The notes under the pieces are model-generated. The model made no database searches. It saw only the letters and a program-made list of their open reading frames with translations, and was not told the origin of the DNA. Shown here piece after piece: positions 14,001 through 26,600 of a stretch of 64,000 nt of DNA; within the stretch, counting starts at the first letter, position 1; each line of letters begins with the position of its first letter. Made by a program: the position numbers and the translations under genes. The DNA comes from Clavelina lepadiformis (lineage: Eukaryota; Chordata; Ascidiacea; Aplousobranchia; Clavelinidae), in NCBI RefSeq assembly GCF_947623445.1, contig NC_135248.1:1054001-1118000 (forward strand), in the 5' to 3' direction.

Positions 14001-15197
14001 CAACTGAAGATTCACAAGAATTATTTGTAGGTTTATTTCAGTTCTTCTGTTTTCTTATTCGCTTCCTCCCGAGTTTGTCTCCACTTCCATTTAGCAGTTA
14101 CACAGATTCCAAGCAGTAATTTGAGGGATTGAGTGTATCAGGGGTCCCCAAACTTTTGGACCAGGGGCTACAAAACAAAATGGTGAGGGTCTGAGGGAAC
14201 CTGGCCATCCAAATAAAAACAGTACGTTGTGAGGTCATAATGCATTTTGTTGTTATTTTTGTCCTGGTTAGTGGTTTGAAAAGTATGTCTTTGTCCTATA
14301 TGCTTTATTGTGATTGGTCCAAACTTCAAGGGAATACTCCTCTTCTGTTATCATTTTCACGATTTTATTTGGCATAATTTTCCACTGGAGGGCCGTGACA
14401 TCTCCTGCTGACAACCTAAGAATGTTGGACCAAGCTGAGTTAAAATCGTAATAAAATTGACCAGAAAGCTTTGATAATTAATCCTATCACGTTGGCAATA
14501 TCGCGGGCTCCTTTGTAAGGACAACTCAATATTGCAGTCTGGGCCGCCTTTTGGGCTTTATATAAGTCTGTAGGATTGTGCTGTGACAACCATTGGTGAA
14601 TGGTCCCATATTTCAAGTGAATTTATTGTAAAATTTTTATGGTGATCTAAGCATTTGCGGAAAATTTGATTTGAAGACTATTAGTATTCAATAAAGCCAA
14701 ATATATTGCTTAATTCTTAGATATTAAGATTTTTATTTTGTGCTTTAAACTTACACAGCACATGTCCATATGAGCATTCAGTTTATTATGCTTGCATTTC
14801 AGGTCATTGTGTTTGCTCGTGTTTTGGAGCATAGTTTGTACATCTCTGCTGGCCTACTATGCTACGTCCACCCTACTGTATGGGTCGTGGATACAAATAG
14901 CAATCTTTACTGGTTTGGTTTTGCTGGGTAAGTTTTGAAACCAGAGTTGGGAAGTAGAAAATATTCGAGCTGTGAAGGTAACATCGGGAGTGATTTTAAT
15001 GATACAAGTATTTTGTGCATTCGCTTATCTAAAGTTAACTGTGTTTTATTCCAAATTATCTGAATATCCCGTAATAACATAAACGTATTTCACGTGATAT
15101 ATGATGTTTATGCTTGACAAAAATTGCAGTCACAATCGTCTATTTCTTGATGATCAATACCACAAAAACAAAACCATTGAAACGAAAGTCGACGTAA
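11056..15197 (+). CDS. AGPAT3/4-like: AGPAT3/4-type acyltransferase, copy A
   Basis: Exons 11056-11245, 11979-12148, 12498-12659, 12891-13044, 13490-13665, 13920-14026, 14803-14927 and 15130-15197 encode about 383 residues (human AGPAT3 has 376). The family transfers an acyl group from acyl-CoA to lysophosphatidic acid to make phosphatidic acid in the ER membrane. An N-terminal membrane segment (exon 1) is followed by QWWAGIDVY, the catalytic NHSGQLD (NHX4D), YIPILGWSFW, LFPEGTRFTP (EGTR substrate-binding motif) and LLPRTKGF. Two hydrophobic segments lie in exons 7-8, and the protein ends KRKST. I start at MGLYAAV because it matches the short cytosolic start of AGPAT3 (MGLLAFLK). Exon 5 is a single exon of 176 nt; copies C and D split it. 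Introns 1, 2 and 6 each contain a transposon remnant. Confidence 0.93.
11420..11520 (+). mobile_element. hAT-type element, left end only
   Basis: In intron 1 of copy A. It begins TAGGGATGTGC, a start typical of hAT terminal repeats, and continues with several CGAATATTTCCCTCG-like units. I find no matching inverted end downstream, so it looks truncated; the right boundary is approximate. Confidence 0.45.
12258..12443. mobile_element. MITE with long terminal inverted repeats and TTAGGG-like core
   Basis: In intron 2 of copy A. A perfect 26-bp inverted repeat (starting CTGAGTGACAGTTCATTTG at 12273 and returning at 12405-12430) sits inside a longer imperfect one of about 40 bp. The flanks repeat GTTCAAT (12251-12257 and 12444-12450), taken as the target-site duplication. 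The centre holds GGGTTAGGGTGAGGGTTAGGG. There is no coding capacity. The superfamily is uncertain. Confidence 0.75.
14139..14420 (+). mobile_element. hAT-like remnant in copy A intron 6
   Basis: It begins CAGGGGTCCCCAAACTTTTG, followed by GGACCAGGGGCTAC. This is the well-known start of a hAT (Charlie/Tip100-like) terminal repeat found in many animals. I cannot find the matching right end or a target duplication, so the right limit is a guess and the element is probably decayed. Confidence 0.45.
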
Positions 15198-17687
15198 AGT
15201 TTCCACTATTTATGAATGGAATATTCATATTTGAATTTCTGTGCTATCTGTGATGAAACTGTTAATTCGAAGATTTTAATGAAATAAGGAATGTGCTTGC
15301 TTGATTAAGTGTAAGTGATCAAATACCACCAGGGACTTGTTGACCTGAATGTCAACCATGGTGCCCTAATAATGCAAAATGTGAAATGATTTTGCCAGTC
15401 TGTGTTTGAAATTTAGTTTATGTTGATTTATGTTTTGAAATTTTTTGGTACATGACAGCTTTGTTTTTCATCTATTATTATGCAACAGACCTCATTTTGG
15501 CAATAATTTGAATATTACTATGATGTACTCTCATTTAAAAGGTTTATTTATGATTGTTTTTGGTTTATTGTCTCTGTTCGTGTCTTGAATCTTACTTTGG
15601 ATAAAATGCACTTTGCTCATGATGGAAAGAACGTGCATCATATACACTGCGTATCAGGGGATTATCTTCATGTGGGTGTGAATGGTTTAGGTTTAGGCTT
15701 TAAGCTCTCACAGGAATCATCATTCCGTTTACTTGTTGCACACCTTGCAGTCCTAATTTGGCATCAGATTCTATAAAAGTAAAAAGCCCCAAATACGTGA
15801 ACCATTGTGACATGTTGTTATGTAGAAGTTGCCATCAATCGGTCGATGTGTTCCACGCTTGAAATTTTATGCCATTTTTTACAATTTTAATTAATTGCAG
15901 TTTTAATAACAAGGTGTCCAATCATTTTTAACATGTCAATTTTAACAGCGACCATTTTAATGCTTTTAATTGGAAGTTAGTTTGTGCAAAAAGGCGTTGG
16001 TGTAGTAAGAAATTATTCAGGAAAATGTATTAACCTACGGTGAAACCTGAATGAAAATTACTGGTATTACTTATTTGTAATGATTCTTGTTATTTAGTAG
16101 CCTTGAAAGAAAAGTGGTGTTTCCGTAATTAATGTTTCTTGCCGAATTGTTCAAACATCTGGACATAATCCCTTTGTCAGACCATGACCTATATGTGTAA
16201 CCAGCTGTTTAGTTGGTCCAGATGTGGGCTTACAATATGATGACCTTGATAAGACGATGCATTTTATCTTGTTGCGTCTGTTCTGTCGCATTTCAATCCT
16301 CCTGTAACTTACATTGTGAAGAATTAAATGGTTTTTATCTGGTGCTAATGATTTCTGCACCGCAGCATGTGACAAGTTTTTGGGGCGCTTATGAAAAACG
16401 AAGCGATTATTTCACCGTATGTAGGTCACGCACTCTGTTGTTAAAGACAGGCGGTTGGGTTAGGAGAATGGGTATGCAGAAAGTTTATTTTAACCATTTA
16501 AAATTTTATTGGAGTTAGATTTAGTTTAGAAGGTATATTTAGGTTACTATATTATAACATTTAAGTTAATTAAAAAAAATTGTGAAAACTCTCCACGAAC
16601 GCACGATTTTTTTTCAGTAAAATTGTGGCAGCCTATGAAAAATGTCGTGCTCATTAGAAGATAATTTCCATGTGAGCGAAGGCATATGCTGTAAGCTATA
16701 AACACTAACCGCATCATTTTCTCCACACATTTGTGGCTGTAAGCTAGGGAACAGATAAATAAGAAGTAATTGGAAGGGATACACGCTCTAGCATTCCTGC
16801 AGAGATGGAAATAGCCTTTGTTGTAATCTATTCAGTGAGTGATGAAACAATCTGACCGATAGTAACCGCCTTTTTTGCAAGATGTGACGTCACTTAAAAG
16901 CCCACGCGGGGCAAAGTCTAGGTTTGAAACGCAAATCGAAGCTCAAGTTGCCGCTTGGGCTGCAGGATCATACTCGTGGATTTTAGTGCTGTCACCTCAG
17001 ACAAGCTTAAGGTACACACCAACCGTGGGATATAGGCTGTAGCTTAGTGATTTGAAACTAGTTTAAGAAGAGTTCGTGCTATTTGAAAGCCGACCTAAAA
17101 CTCGATAGCCTGAGTATGAAAAGCCGTAGAAATTTCCCTTTGTGTGAAGCGTCGATTATTGATATATCGCACAGTTACCGTTAAGTTAAGAGCTTGTTAA
17201 AAGCGGAAGGTTTGTTAAAACCATAAAACCCATGTGCGCCCTGTGTTCACTGAAGCGTGAAAGGTCAATTTGCACAGCCAAGCCATTTGAAGAAAGTCAT
17301 TTGTGCTTTGCTTTCAGTATATTGTGGTTCGTCATTAAAGTTTTAACGATAGGTACCTATGAGTTCCGTATAACCCGAAGCTATTTCTTTAACATTACTG
17401 GTATTAGAAGGCGATAACTTTCTAATTGCAGTTTGTGTCGCGTGGTATCAGCAATCGATCGTTGAAAGTGGGAACAGTAAATAAACTTCGACTTACCACA
17501 GCTGTAGGCTGTCAGTTTCCAGCTTTTAATTAATTCGAGAAAAGTGAAAGCATCTGTCAGTGGCAGTTAACCTTAAAATGTCTGAATTTTGAACATATGC
17601 TTATCTAAGTTTTATGAATGTAAACTACCTGGTTATAGTACCGGTGCGTCAATTGTTTTGCCTTTTGCAGTTCGTCATTTACTAACC
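15198..17687. other. Spacer between AGPAT copies A and B
   Basis: No recognisable coding sequence on either strand. It holds one copy of the dispersed repeat (about 16403-16576, reverse orientation). CCTTTTGCAG at 17661-17670, shortly upstream of the copy B start, may be the acceptor of a 5' UTR intron. Confidence 0.5.
16403..16576 (-). repeat. Dispersed repeat family R, copy 1
   Basis: Its reverse complement matches sequence near 25750-25925 over most of its length, including CCTGTCTTTAAC, CTCCTAACC and CTAAATCTAA blocks in the same order. A third, more divergent and partial copy lies near 34497-34605. There are no clear terminal inverted repeats, tails or pol III boxes, so the class is undetermined. 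Confidence 0.6.
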
Positions 17688-20600
17688 ATGGCTGCTGGTG
17701 ATATCATTGGCTCAATCAAATCTAATTTTATAACGCATATATTGCTGGCTTACATATTACTCATCAGCGGATTCACTGTAAACTTTATTCAGCTGCTGAC
17801 CGTGCCGCTATGGTATCTTGGATATAAAGGACTTTACAGAACTTGTATAATCAACTTGAATTACTTGATATGGTGCTGTAAGTATTGTTATGATGATTAT
17901 ATGCAACGTTGCTGGCTTTACATGGGGCCCTATACACTAGGCGAGTCTGGAAACAATTTTACGTGGTTTGTCTGTAGTAGGGGTGTAGTTAACGCACTAT
18001 TAAACCTTTCCCAATGAAACCAGTACGTGACAATTTTCTTTTCAAAGTCTAACAATCGAAGCGTAAACTACTCCGGAAGTAATGAAGCATGACGTTTTTG
18101 ATTTATTCTTGAACAACGTCACTTATGCATTGCGTATTCGAAGGTTGGGCGTGTGCTTCAATTCATTGATTGTTTACCGATCCACTTGATTCTAATCGTG
18201 AGTCAACTGGGCGTTTAATGGCATCGGCGCAGTTGTAAGTTAGTTAATATTTTACCCAGAAAATTGTGCCACCAGTTCACTACATTGATTGATTTATTGA
18301 ATAACATAAAACTCAATCCTGATCACAAAACTGCACTTTGGAAATTAATGGACGGGTAACGATCGTCACAGTTTTTTCTTAAACTGTTTTCGTACGAACG
18401 CCGGCACGTCGTAGCACACTGCAGCATAATTTAGCGTAATGAACCCGATGAACTAGAATTAAGTACCGTCACTAATTGGAACACCAAAATATGAAGACTA
18501 ATACCTGGAAATATCATCATAAAAACGACGTGAAAGCTTGTAACTCATTTGTAGCTGCAGAGTTGCGCACTCGCTTGATTGAGGTGTTTATTGTTGTGAG
18601 CAAGGTTAAATTTGTTCTAAGCTGGACTTTGGCCTCCGCTGTTTTATTTGTACCACCTTAAGACTACCTCTTGTACTAAGGGTTAAAGCAGCAGCCTCAG
18701 CTAGTTGTGTTGTTGTGCATTGCTGTGACGCATCACAAATGTTTACTGATTTGTTCAATTTTCCACTGCTTCCATGATAATTTCTACAACACCCTACGAT
18801 CAAATGAATGTAAGAAAGCTTTCTAAGCAGTTTTCTTGAAACGCATTTCGCGCATTCCAAGTAGACATTTTGCAAAGGTTGTTCTTGCAAAAACTTGTCG
18901 CAGCTATCGTATATCTCCGGTCTTCATAAGAATGTGCTATGATTGACTTCATTTCCTCCAACTAACGACATTCTTAGTGATAAGGTTGTCGCTTACGTCA
19001 TCGATTTAAAGACCGACGTCACTATATTGAATAATTCATGACGTCATTATCTCGTTTGTTCCAGTAATACCAGGAGCGGCGCAATGGTGGGCTGATGCAG
19101 ACATTTACATCCACGGACGACCAGAAGATTTTGACATGTTGGGAAAGGAAAACTCTATCGCTGTTCTCAATCACAGAGCAGAACTCGATTGGATCGTTAG
19201 TTGGGTTGTCGCTGAATACTGCAACATCCTAGGGGTAAGTATTTGTTATTTAGACTGGAAATTTTCTTAATAAGTTAATCGTCCGGGAAATGATTTGGTG
19301 ACGCTGCTCTCTAAGCTCTGCCGTAAATGTACGCTGAAATGCATTGTACGGATACATACAAAAACGTCAAGTACGTTCCTGGTTAGTTGTGCTGTTAAAT
19401 ACAGTTTAAAACTAAAAAACGTTAATTCTTCTATTGTTTATTTTCTGCCGAATTTCAGTAAAATTACCAAGACCAGCGCCTCGTTTGTCTTAATGTAGTT
19501 TCGGTCTAGAAAGGTGACGTCACCGGTTGCCAGGAATGATTGAATTCTAGTCAATTTTCGAAAAAGTAGTCAAATGCCTCCGTAAACAGCGTTGCCGTCA
19601 GCTATCTTGCTTTATCCTTAATCGCGTAACTAATTCATTAACTTGAACTTGGAATGATCTCACTTGTCTTATTCCTACCCCAGAACGCCAAATGCATCGC
19701 GAAGAACGTGCTGCGGTACATACCAGTTATTGGATGGGCCTTCTGGTTTTCTGAGTATATCTTTCTTAAGAGAAAAATAGAAGAAGATCGCAAAAGACTC
19801 AATGCCGGGTTCAAAAACCTCTCCAGCTTCGAACAGCCTTTCTGGGTGAGGCATCCTTGTATTTGTATTTTTTTCTTTGGTTTTACACATCCACCAACGA
19901 TCTCCAAGCGACGCGAGCCGGAAGATTATTTCTTTTTTCGATTCTCTTCTCGATAAGTATTCGCATTTTAATTGTAGTGTTGTAACGTGGTGATCTCATT
20001 GGAACCTTACGTGTTCAGATTCTCATCTTCTGCGAGGGAACCCGATTCACTCCAGAAAAACAAAAAACCAGCAACGAATTTGCCGTCAAGAACGGATTGC
20101 GACCTCTGAAGCATCACCTAGTGCCCAGGACCAAGGGGTTTACTTTGATCACTCAAGGTTTAAGAGAATCCGGTAAGTTATGCTTCCACCTCAAATTCTA
20201 AAACACTGTAGTATTTGTAGAATGAAGTTACTTTTAATTGCGTTCTTTGTTATTTAGTGGACATGCTTTATGACGCAACAGTATGTTTTCGTGGCGACGC
20301 TGAAAATTTGTCTGTCCGCGATCTGTTGAAAGGGAAACGATTTACCGCCGATTTTCTTGTCCGCCGGGTGTCGCTAGACGAGGTTCCTATTGCTGACGAT
20401 GAATGCGGCCAGTACGTCCATGACATGTATCTTGAAAAGGTGGGTTTTTGTGAGGCCTTGTTGTTGAATGCTGCTTATATAGTCCTCTTCCGCGGTCACT
20501 ATGGCATCCCGTGAGTTTCGGCTTTATCACGCAGGATGATTTGTGTGAATATCATATGAATCATGATAACTTTCCTTCTGGGGTCGCGAACACGAAGTAT

Positions 20601-21240
20601 GAGAAGTTTATCAGCAAGAAGATCCCAAAAAATTACTGGTGAGTGCCATTATACTGAAAATAAAACCAACTTGTATTTCTGACTGAAAGGTGTCTAATTG
20701 CGTGGTTACACAGTGAAACGTGTCTGCCTTAAAATCACATTCACAAAGATCACAACATCCATAATTCTCGGTTGAGATCAACTCAACATTCTTCAATTTA
20801 AAACCTTTGTCGAAATCGCACTGTTGCTTGTACTGAGTTTCTCTCGGCCTGAGGGTTCAATTTTATATTCAATAGGTCTTTATTCTTCTTGATATTCTGG
20901 GCAATTGTATGCACCGTACCATTGGCCTATTTGACTTTCCTTACCTTGGTGTTCGGTTCGTGGACGCGAACGGCCATTTTCACAGCTTGTGTGTTGACAG
21001 GTGAGAAGCTATTTTGATAATCAGCCTTTTTTGAATATTCTAGTGTCGGTGCAAGGCGAACAACAGCACTGTTAGCGCTATAAACCCGAAGAGTTTTTCT
21101 TACACATACAACAGTTGCAAGCGCTCATAAGTGCAAACTTAAACCGCAGAAAACTAAACAGTTCAATTTATATTACAGTTATTCTCGCCTACAACGTTAT
21201 GTTGGCAGCTACCAAGCCGCGGTCATCATACGGTTCTTAA
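17688..21240 (+). CDS. AGPAT3/4-like: AGPAT3/4-type acyltransferase, copy B
   Basis: Exons 17688-17877, 19065-19234, 19684-19845, 20019-20172, 20258-20439, 20535-20638, 20876-21000 and 21179-21240 encode about 382 residues. The predicted role is ER acyl-CoA:lysophosphatidate acyltransferase. Seen: N-terminal hydrophobic segment, QWWADADIY, catalytic NHRAELD, YIPVIGWAFW, IFCEGTRFTP, LVPRTKGF, VRRVSLDEVP and two C-terminal membrane segments; it ends SSYGS. The start is MAAGDII in CCATGG context; the frame stays open upstream, but that part does not resemble the family. Exon lengths match copy A exactly except for exons 5, 6 and 8. Exon 5 is unsplit, as in A. Exon 4 is nearly identical in DNA to that of copy C, and the second half of exon 1 is close to copy A, although the rest of the gene is strongly diverged from both. 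Confidence 0.93.
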
Positions 21241-23621
21241 ATGACATCATTTTCTATCGCAATGTGTAATTTTCCTTTCAATTCTGTTGCTATTTAATCC
21301 ATTTTAAATACATTATATACACCTTGTTTACCCTCATAAATTGTGTGATTCCTTTTGATTACTCTCAGGGTCTAGATATATGTTCTAATTTTTAGACAGA
21401 AAGACAGATACTTTTGAGTCATTTGTAAGGGAATTGCGGTGTTAGGCAGGTCAGCTGACATTTCAGCAAGAACTTTTACCTGGCAAAGTTAAAACATTTT
21501 GTGCACAAAATGCGAACTTAAATTGAGTATTTCCAATTTAATTGATGTTTCTTTTTCATTTTTAATAAGGTGTTTTATTAAAATCCAAATTTTGAGACAA
21601 AACCACTTGTTTGTTTTTCTGTGTAATAGGCTAGAACTGAAAATTGAAACAGAAATAAAGTTTAATTGGTATTGAGTACAAACAAACTTAATGTTGCATG
21701 AGACAAAACTTTAGTTACCACACTTTAAAATATAGCAAATATAGAATAGAGGGCAGGAAAAACGCCAAGATGAAATTTGTTTTAACTTTAATCTTTGTTC
21801 GGAGCGTCCCTGATTAAATTCTTCATCGCAATGCAGTAGCATGTGGTCTCAATGTCGTGGACAAAATTGTGTGCTTAGGTTATACAGTACTTGTAAGCCT
21901 ACTGGAGTTATACAATGTCTTGCTGGAATATTGTCTAAATGTTACTTATTCATCTCAAGCAGCAACCTGAAAGATGATTCTGATACTTGACACAGTACGG
22001 TCCACTTTAAATTAATGTAATTTCAAGTTAGTTTAACTTTCTGACCAGTGATATTTGTTATTTATGCGCAATGTGTTGGCAATAATAAACAAACCCTACC
22101 AACAAAATCGCTGAATACAGTACTACTAACTACTCCCTGGTGTCCTCAGCGGCGAAATTCACTCAAGCGTGACTGAGTTTCTGCCTTGCGGTCTCCCCCT
22201 CATTCGTCTCAACGATTTGTTTCTGTCAAGTAGGTTAAGTGCTGCCATTGGATTGTTATTGTGGAGAGGCAGTTACAGTGAACAGAGTTTCGTGTTGGGA
22301 CGTAAAGTTTTAAATGCTAGTTTTCTTCAAGTAGCGAAGTTTTTCGCCCAGCGGCAATGAAAGTTAGCTGCAGATTATTTTGATGTTGTTTATCAAACTG
22401 AGTACATTTGTAGGTAAACAAAAAACAAACGATTTACGACGTTACCTTGTGACCTCTGTTACGGTAGGTTTAGAGAATCTGTCTGAATGCAGCTAAAAAG
22501 TAAGCACAGTCTTATGTGGCCTAATAATACATTTGTGATCCGGATACATTAGATTAATACATTAGATAATAATACATTAGATTTCATGTAGTCTAGTCAG
22601 CGTGTACAGAATAATTGCGTGATCAGATTGTTAAGTATCGATATTGGTTTTTACCGTGACGCCGGCGGCATTTTGCAATTGTGCTAGTGTACAAAACTTC
22701 GTAATATCTCTGTATTGACTAAAATGACAACGCATTATTGTAGTACAGTACGTTTGGAGTAAAATCAAGAGCAATTCCTATCGTTGCACTTGTACTTACT
22801 GAGTTTAGTTGCTAGAAAACTACAAGCATTGCATTGGAACTGTAAGCAGATACCAGCGAACGTAGGCGTCGTGATACCGGTACATTGGTTGGCATTCCTT
22901 TTTAAATGTCCTCCCAAAGCGCTGCTATCAGTGAATTTGACAGGCAGGAAACGATTGCGTTAAATTGACAACTACGGATAGCTTGGCGTCATGTTTCTTT
23001 GTGTTTTTGAATTAACGAACCCAAACGGGCTGGCTAGATGTGCTGATTTAGTTAAATTACAGCCATTTTAGGCTTCCCGTCAAATGAAAACCTAAGCTAG
23101 ATTAAACCGATGTGAGCATTTGGGAGATAGAAAATCAATCAAATCAACCCTTATCGCAACCAATAGAGAAAAGCAGCATTATCCTGCTGGTACGCAACAG
23201 GCCTATTCCCACCAGCAGCGCAGCATTATCAACAAATTTAAATTTGGCTGAAAACTTACATGAAAGACAGGCGATTGTTCCGTTGTACTTGCGTAACAAT
23301 GCCATCTGCATAATACGTATAGTACCTTTTATATTCCGCCATTAAATATGCGGAGCGAAAATTACCATATTAATCGTTATAGCAAACCAAAGAACATGCT
23401 AACATACAATTTAAAGCCAAGAATAATTCAGGAACACCGTAGAATCCCCGTAGACTGATAGATGCCAGATGTTCGAATAATTATTTGAGTAAGCTACGTA
23501 AAGTTAAGAACAAGATGTTATCGCTTAATTTTGAACACTGTAAAGTTTATTCTTTACATAGACAGCTAAGGTGTATATGACTGAATTTTTAAGGACTCAT
23601 TAATTCCTGCATCCGCTGACG
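21241..23621. other. Spacer between AGPAT copies B and C
   Basis: AT-rich with several short open frames that match nothing I know and have no supporting splice sites. No repeat with readable ends was found. Confidence 0.5.
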
Positions 23622-26600
23622 ATGATTGGAATGCTAAAAAGCAGTATTCTGGGGCGATTCATGCTCGCATACACGTTTATGGCAGCAGGTGCCATTATCA
23701 ACGTCATACAGCTGCTGGCCGTTCCGCTTGCCTGGGTTGGATTCAAAAATCAATCAAGGAATTTAGTGAGAAGGCTAACCTATCTGCATTGGGCACGTAA
23801 GTGAATATTTTATAATGTTTACGCGGAACGAGCAGCACGCAATCTATATTTTCCGCTCCATTTGTCGCTGATTATTTGTGGATTAATTCACTTTGGTAAC
23901 AGCTGTGAGCGATTTTTCGCTTCGTTTCGGCTGATTTGTTCCCTGTTTAACTTAAGAAGCTCTGGTTTTGTCCAAAAACGTACTTGGAATGTGTCGAAAC
24001 ACTTAAAATGCTTCTTTGAACAATTACGCTGTGTTTTATTCGTCTGGATAATGTCTAACAGAAGCATATATTGGTTTCTGCCACGTAATCCTATCCATTG
24101 TGAAACCATAAGGTTTTAAATATGGGTTTTTAACAAACTAATCATGACCTTGCCATTACATTTCATCCAGTTTACAAGGATACTGCTGTATAAGAAACTG
24201 TAGTTTGGCATTGTTCTTGGAAATTGAAAAACATGATAAAAAATAAATGCTTTTTAACTCTGACTTTTTTGAATTTTTAGTAATTCCGGCAATATCCCAG
24301 TGGTGGGCAAACATCGACATCACATTGCATGCCCGGCCAGACGACATGACCAAATTTGGTAAAGAAAAGGCTCTGCTAGTGATGAATCACAAATGTCAAC
24401 TTGACTGGGTCGTAATTTGGTGCCTGGGACATTATTATGACGTGTTGCAGGTAAAACTGCGCTCAGATTACGTCTTGCTGCTAGGACGACTTTTGAATAA
24501 TTTATTAAAGCTGAGACGCTTTTACGATTCAACGTGCCCTCATCGCTGTTTAAAGCGTTTTTACGTCTGTTACCGAGTTTACAATGGTTCCTTTTTCTTG
24601 AACTGTTGCTTAATGGATATGATTGTATTTTGTGTTTCTTTGCCTCTCAATTATAATTATCTGTGGCTTTATTGTTTTGTTTTAATTAATATCGTCTTTG
24701 ACAATGGCGCAATACTCGAAAAACAATTATCAAAAATACGATGAATATTCCGTATTGGAGATAATCCTGTCCCATGTTTTTCAACTCATTCTCCGTAGAA
24801 CGTGAAAGCAATCGTGAAAAGTTCACTCAGAGTCGTGCCCGTGATTGGGTGGGCGATGTGGTTTAATGAGTTCATTTTTGTGCGACGAAACGCGAAGACA
24901 GACGGCGGAATCATCATCAAAAGTTTGGATAATTTCTCGTCTTTTCGCTATGACTATTGGGTGGGTTACGCTTCACTTAAACGTGGTTTTAGCTCAGTTT
25001 AAAATTACTTGCTTGGCTGTAGTTTCCAGTTGGAGTTCCCATGAATATACTTTTGTTTTGCTCGTACAATGGAAGAATATTTGACGCATCATTTATTACA
25101 AAATTTTTGTTCTGATTTAAAGTACCGCTTATTAGCTAAGATACACAACGATCTTATGCGTTCAGCTTCTCATCTTCTGTGAGGGAACCCGATTCACCCC
25201 AGACAAACAAAAAACCAGCAACGAATTTGCCGTCAAGAACGGATTGCGACCTCTGAAGCATCACTTAGTGCCCAGGACCAAGGGGTTTTCCCTTATCAGT
25301 AGGGGGCTGAGAGACACAGGTGAGTACTTGTTGACGTCATAATGCTAATTGTTTTTTACCTTACTTATTGTGTCGATGTTTGAGTGTTTATTAGCAGCCA
25401 AGTTGCGTAATAGGTTACTTAATGCCGATGTGTCGTACAAGGCCGTATTATGCTAACCGCTTGTTTACTTTCCCTTCTTTGTTGGTTCTACCACAACATA
25501 TTGATTTTATTACATCATCGATTTTGCACCTAGTACCGGCTGTTTATGACGTGACACTCTGTTTCCCTGGCAACAAGGATCCGACATTGTCTGACTTCGT
25601 AGGCGGACGTGACGTCAAGGTCGACCTTATTATAAGGTAAGTTTGGTGACAGGTTGTGGTTTATGTTTCGCCATTCGCCAGAACATGCTCACGAACAATT
25701 AATAAATGCAGCCACGTCGGAAAAAGTCGTATGTTTAAAGCTGTTCTTTTAACTTGTTGTAAATTTTATAACATTGAAACCTAAACATAATCTTTTAATC
25801 TAAATCTAATTTCAGTTAAGACCTAAAAAGCTAAAATCAACTTTTTGCATATCCATTCTCCTAACCTAACCGCCTGTCTTTAACAACAGGCTGCGTGACA
25901 CACTTATGGTGAAATAGTCACTCTCTTTAATAAATGGTAAAAAGTGGCAAAGTCCCAATGGTTTACAACATGTGAGATGACAATAACTGTGATATAAGAT
26001 GGTTGGTTGGACTGGCCACCAAAGCAGCAGCATAGTTAAGTTCCTAAATTCAATAAGAATGAAAGCAAGATATTATTGGTGCTCGGTTGGTTCAATCCAG
26101 GGCGAGTAAACCCCGGAAAATGCTACCTAGGGTCTATTTAACCCACAAATGTTTGATGGATCGTTCTCTTTTGAATCGACCTGCAACCAAAAATATTTCT
26201 TGTCGTAAACCCTCGCTTGTATGTTTGCGCTCATACTGATATTTGTCGATCTGAGCTCTCCCATGGACGTTTTTCCCCGTTCGGTAAACATGTAACAAAG
26301 TTTTAATTTATCGTAAACAATTTAACATTTATGAAGCTTAGATTAGATTGTTTTTTGATTGGTGACTTGTGACTCGTCCCAGCGAAGCTAAAAGCGTAGT
26401 TTCTTTTTAGACGCATACCAATCGAAGAAGTGCCGGAGGAGCCTGAAAAATGCTCGGAATTTCTTCACGAAATCTACCGGGACAAGGTACCCCGACTGCC
26501 CGCATCTGTTTGAATTTATCATCGTAGGCACGGTTTTTAGGCAGCAACTTTATTCCCTGTGAAACATGCCTGTTCAACGCCATTTCGTTTGATGCAATGG

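Noticed and set aside
24247-24744. 165-codon plus-strand open frame in the AGPAT region
   Set aside because: Only 24281-24450 is real (exon 2 of copy C). The rest reads through a good GTAAAA donor into intron and loses family similarity.
26090-26130. GGTTCAATCC, resembling a pol III B box (tRNA or SINE)
   Set aside because: No convincing A box upstream and no cloverleaf; probably chance within intron sequence.
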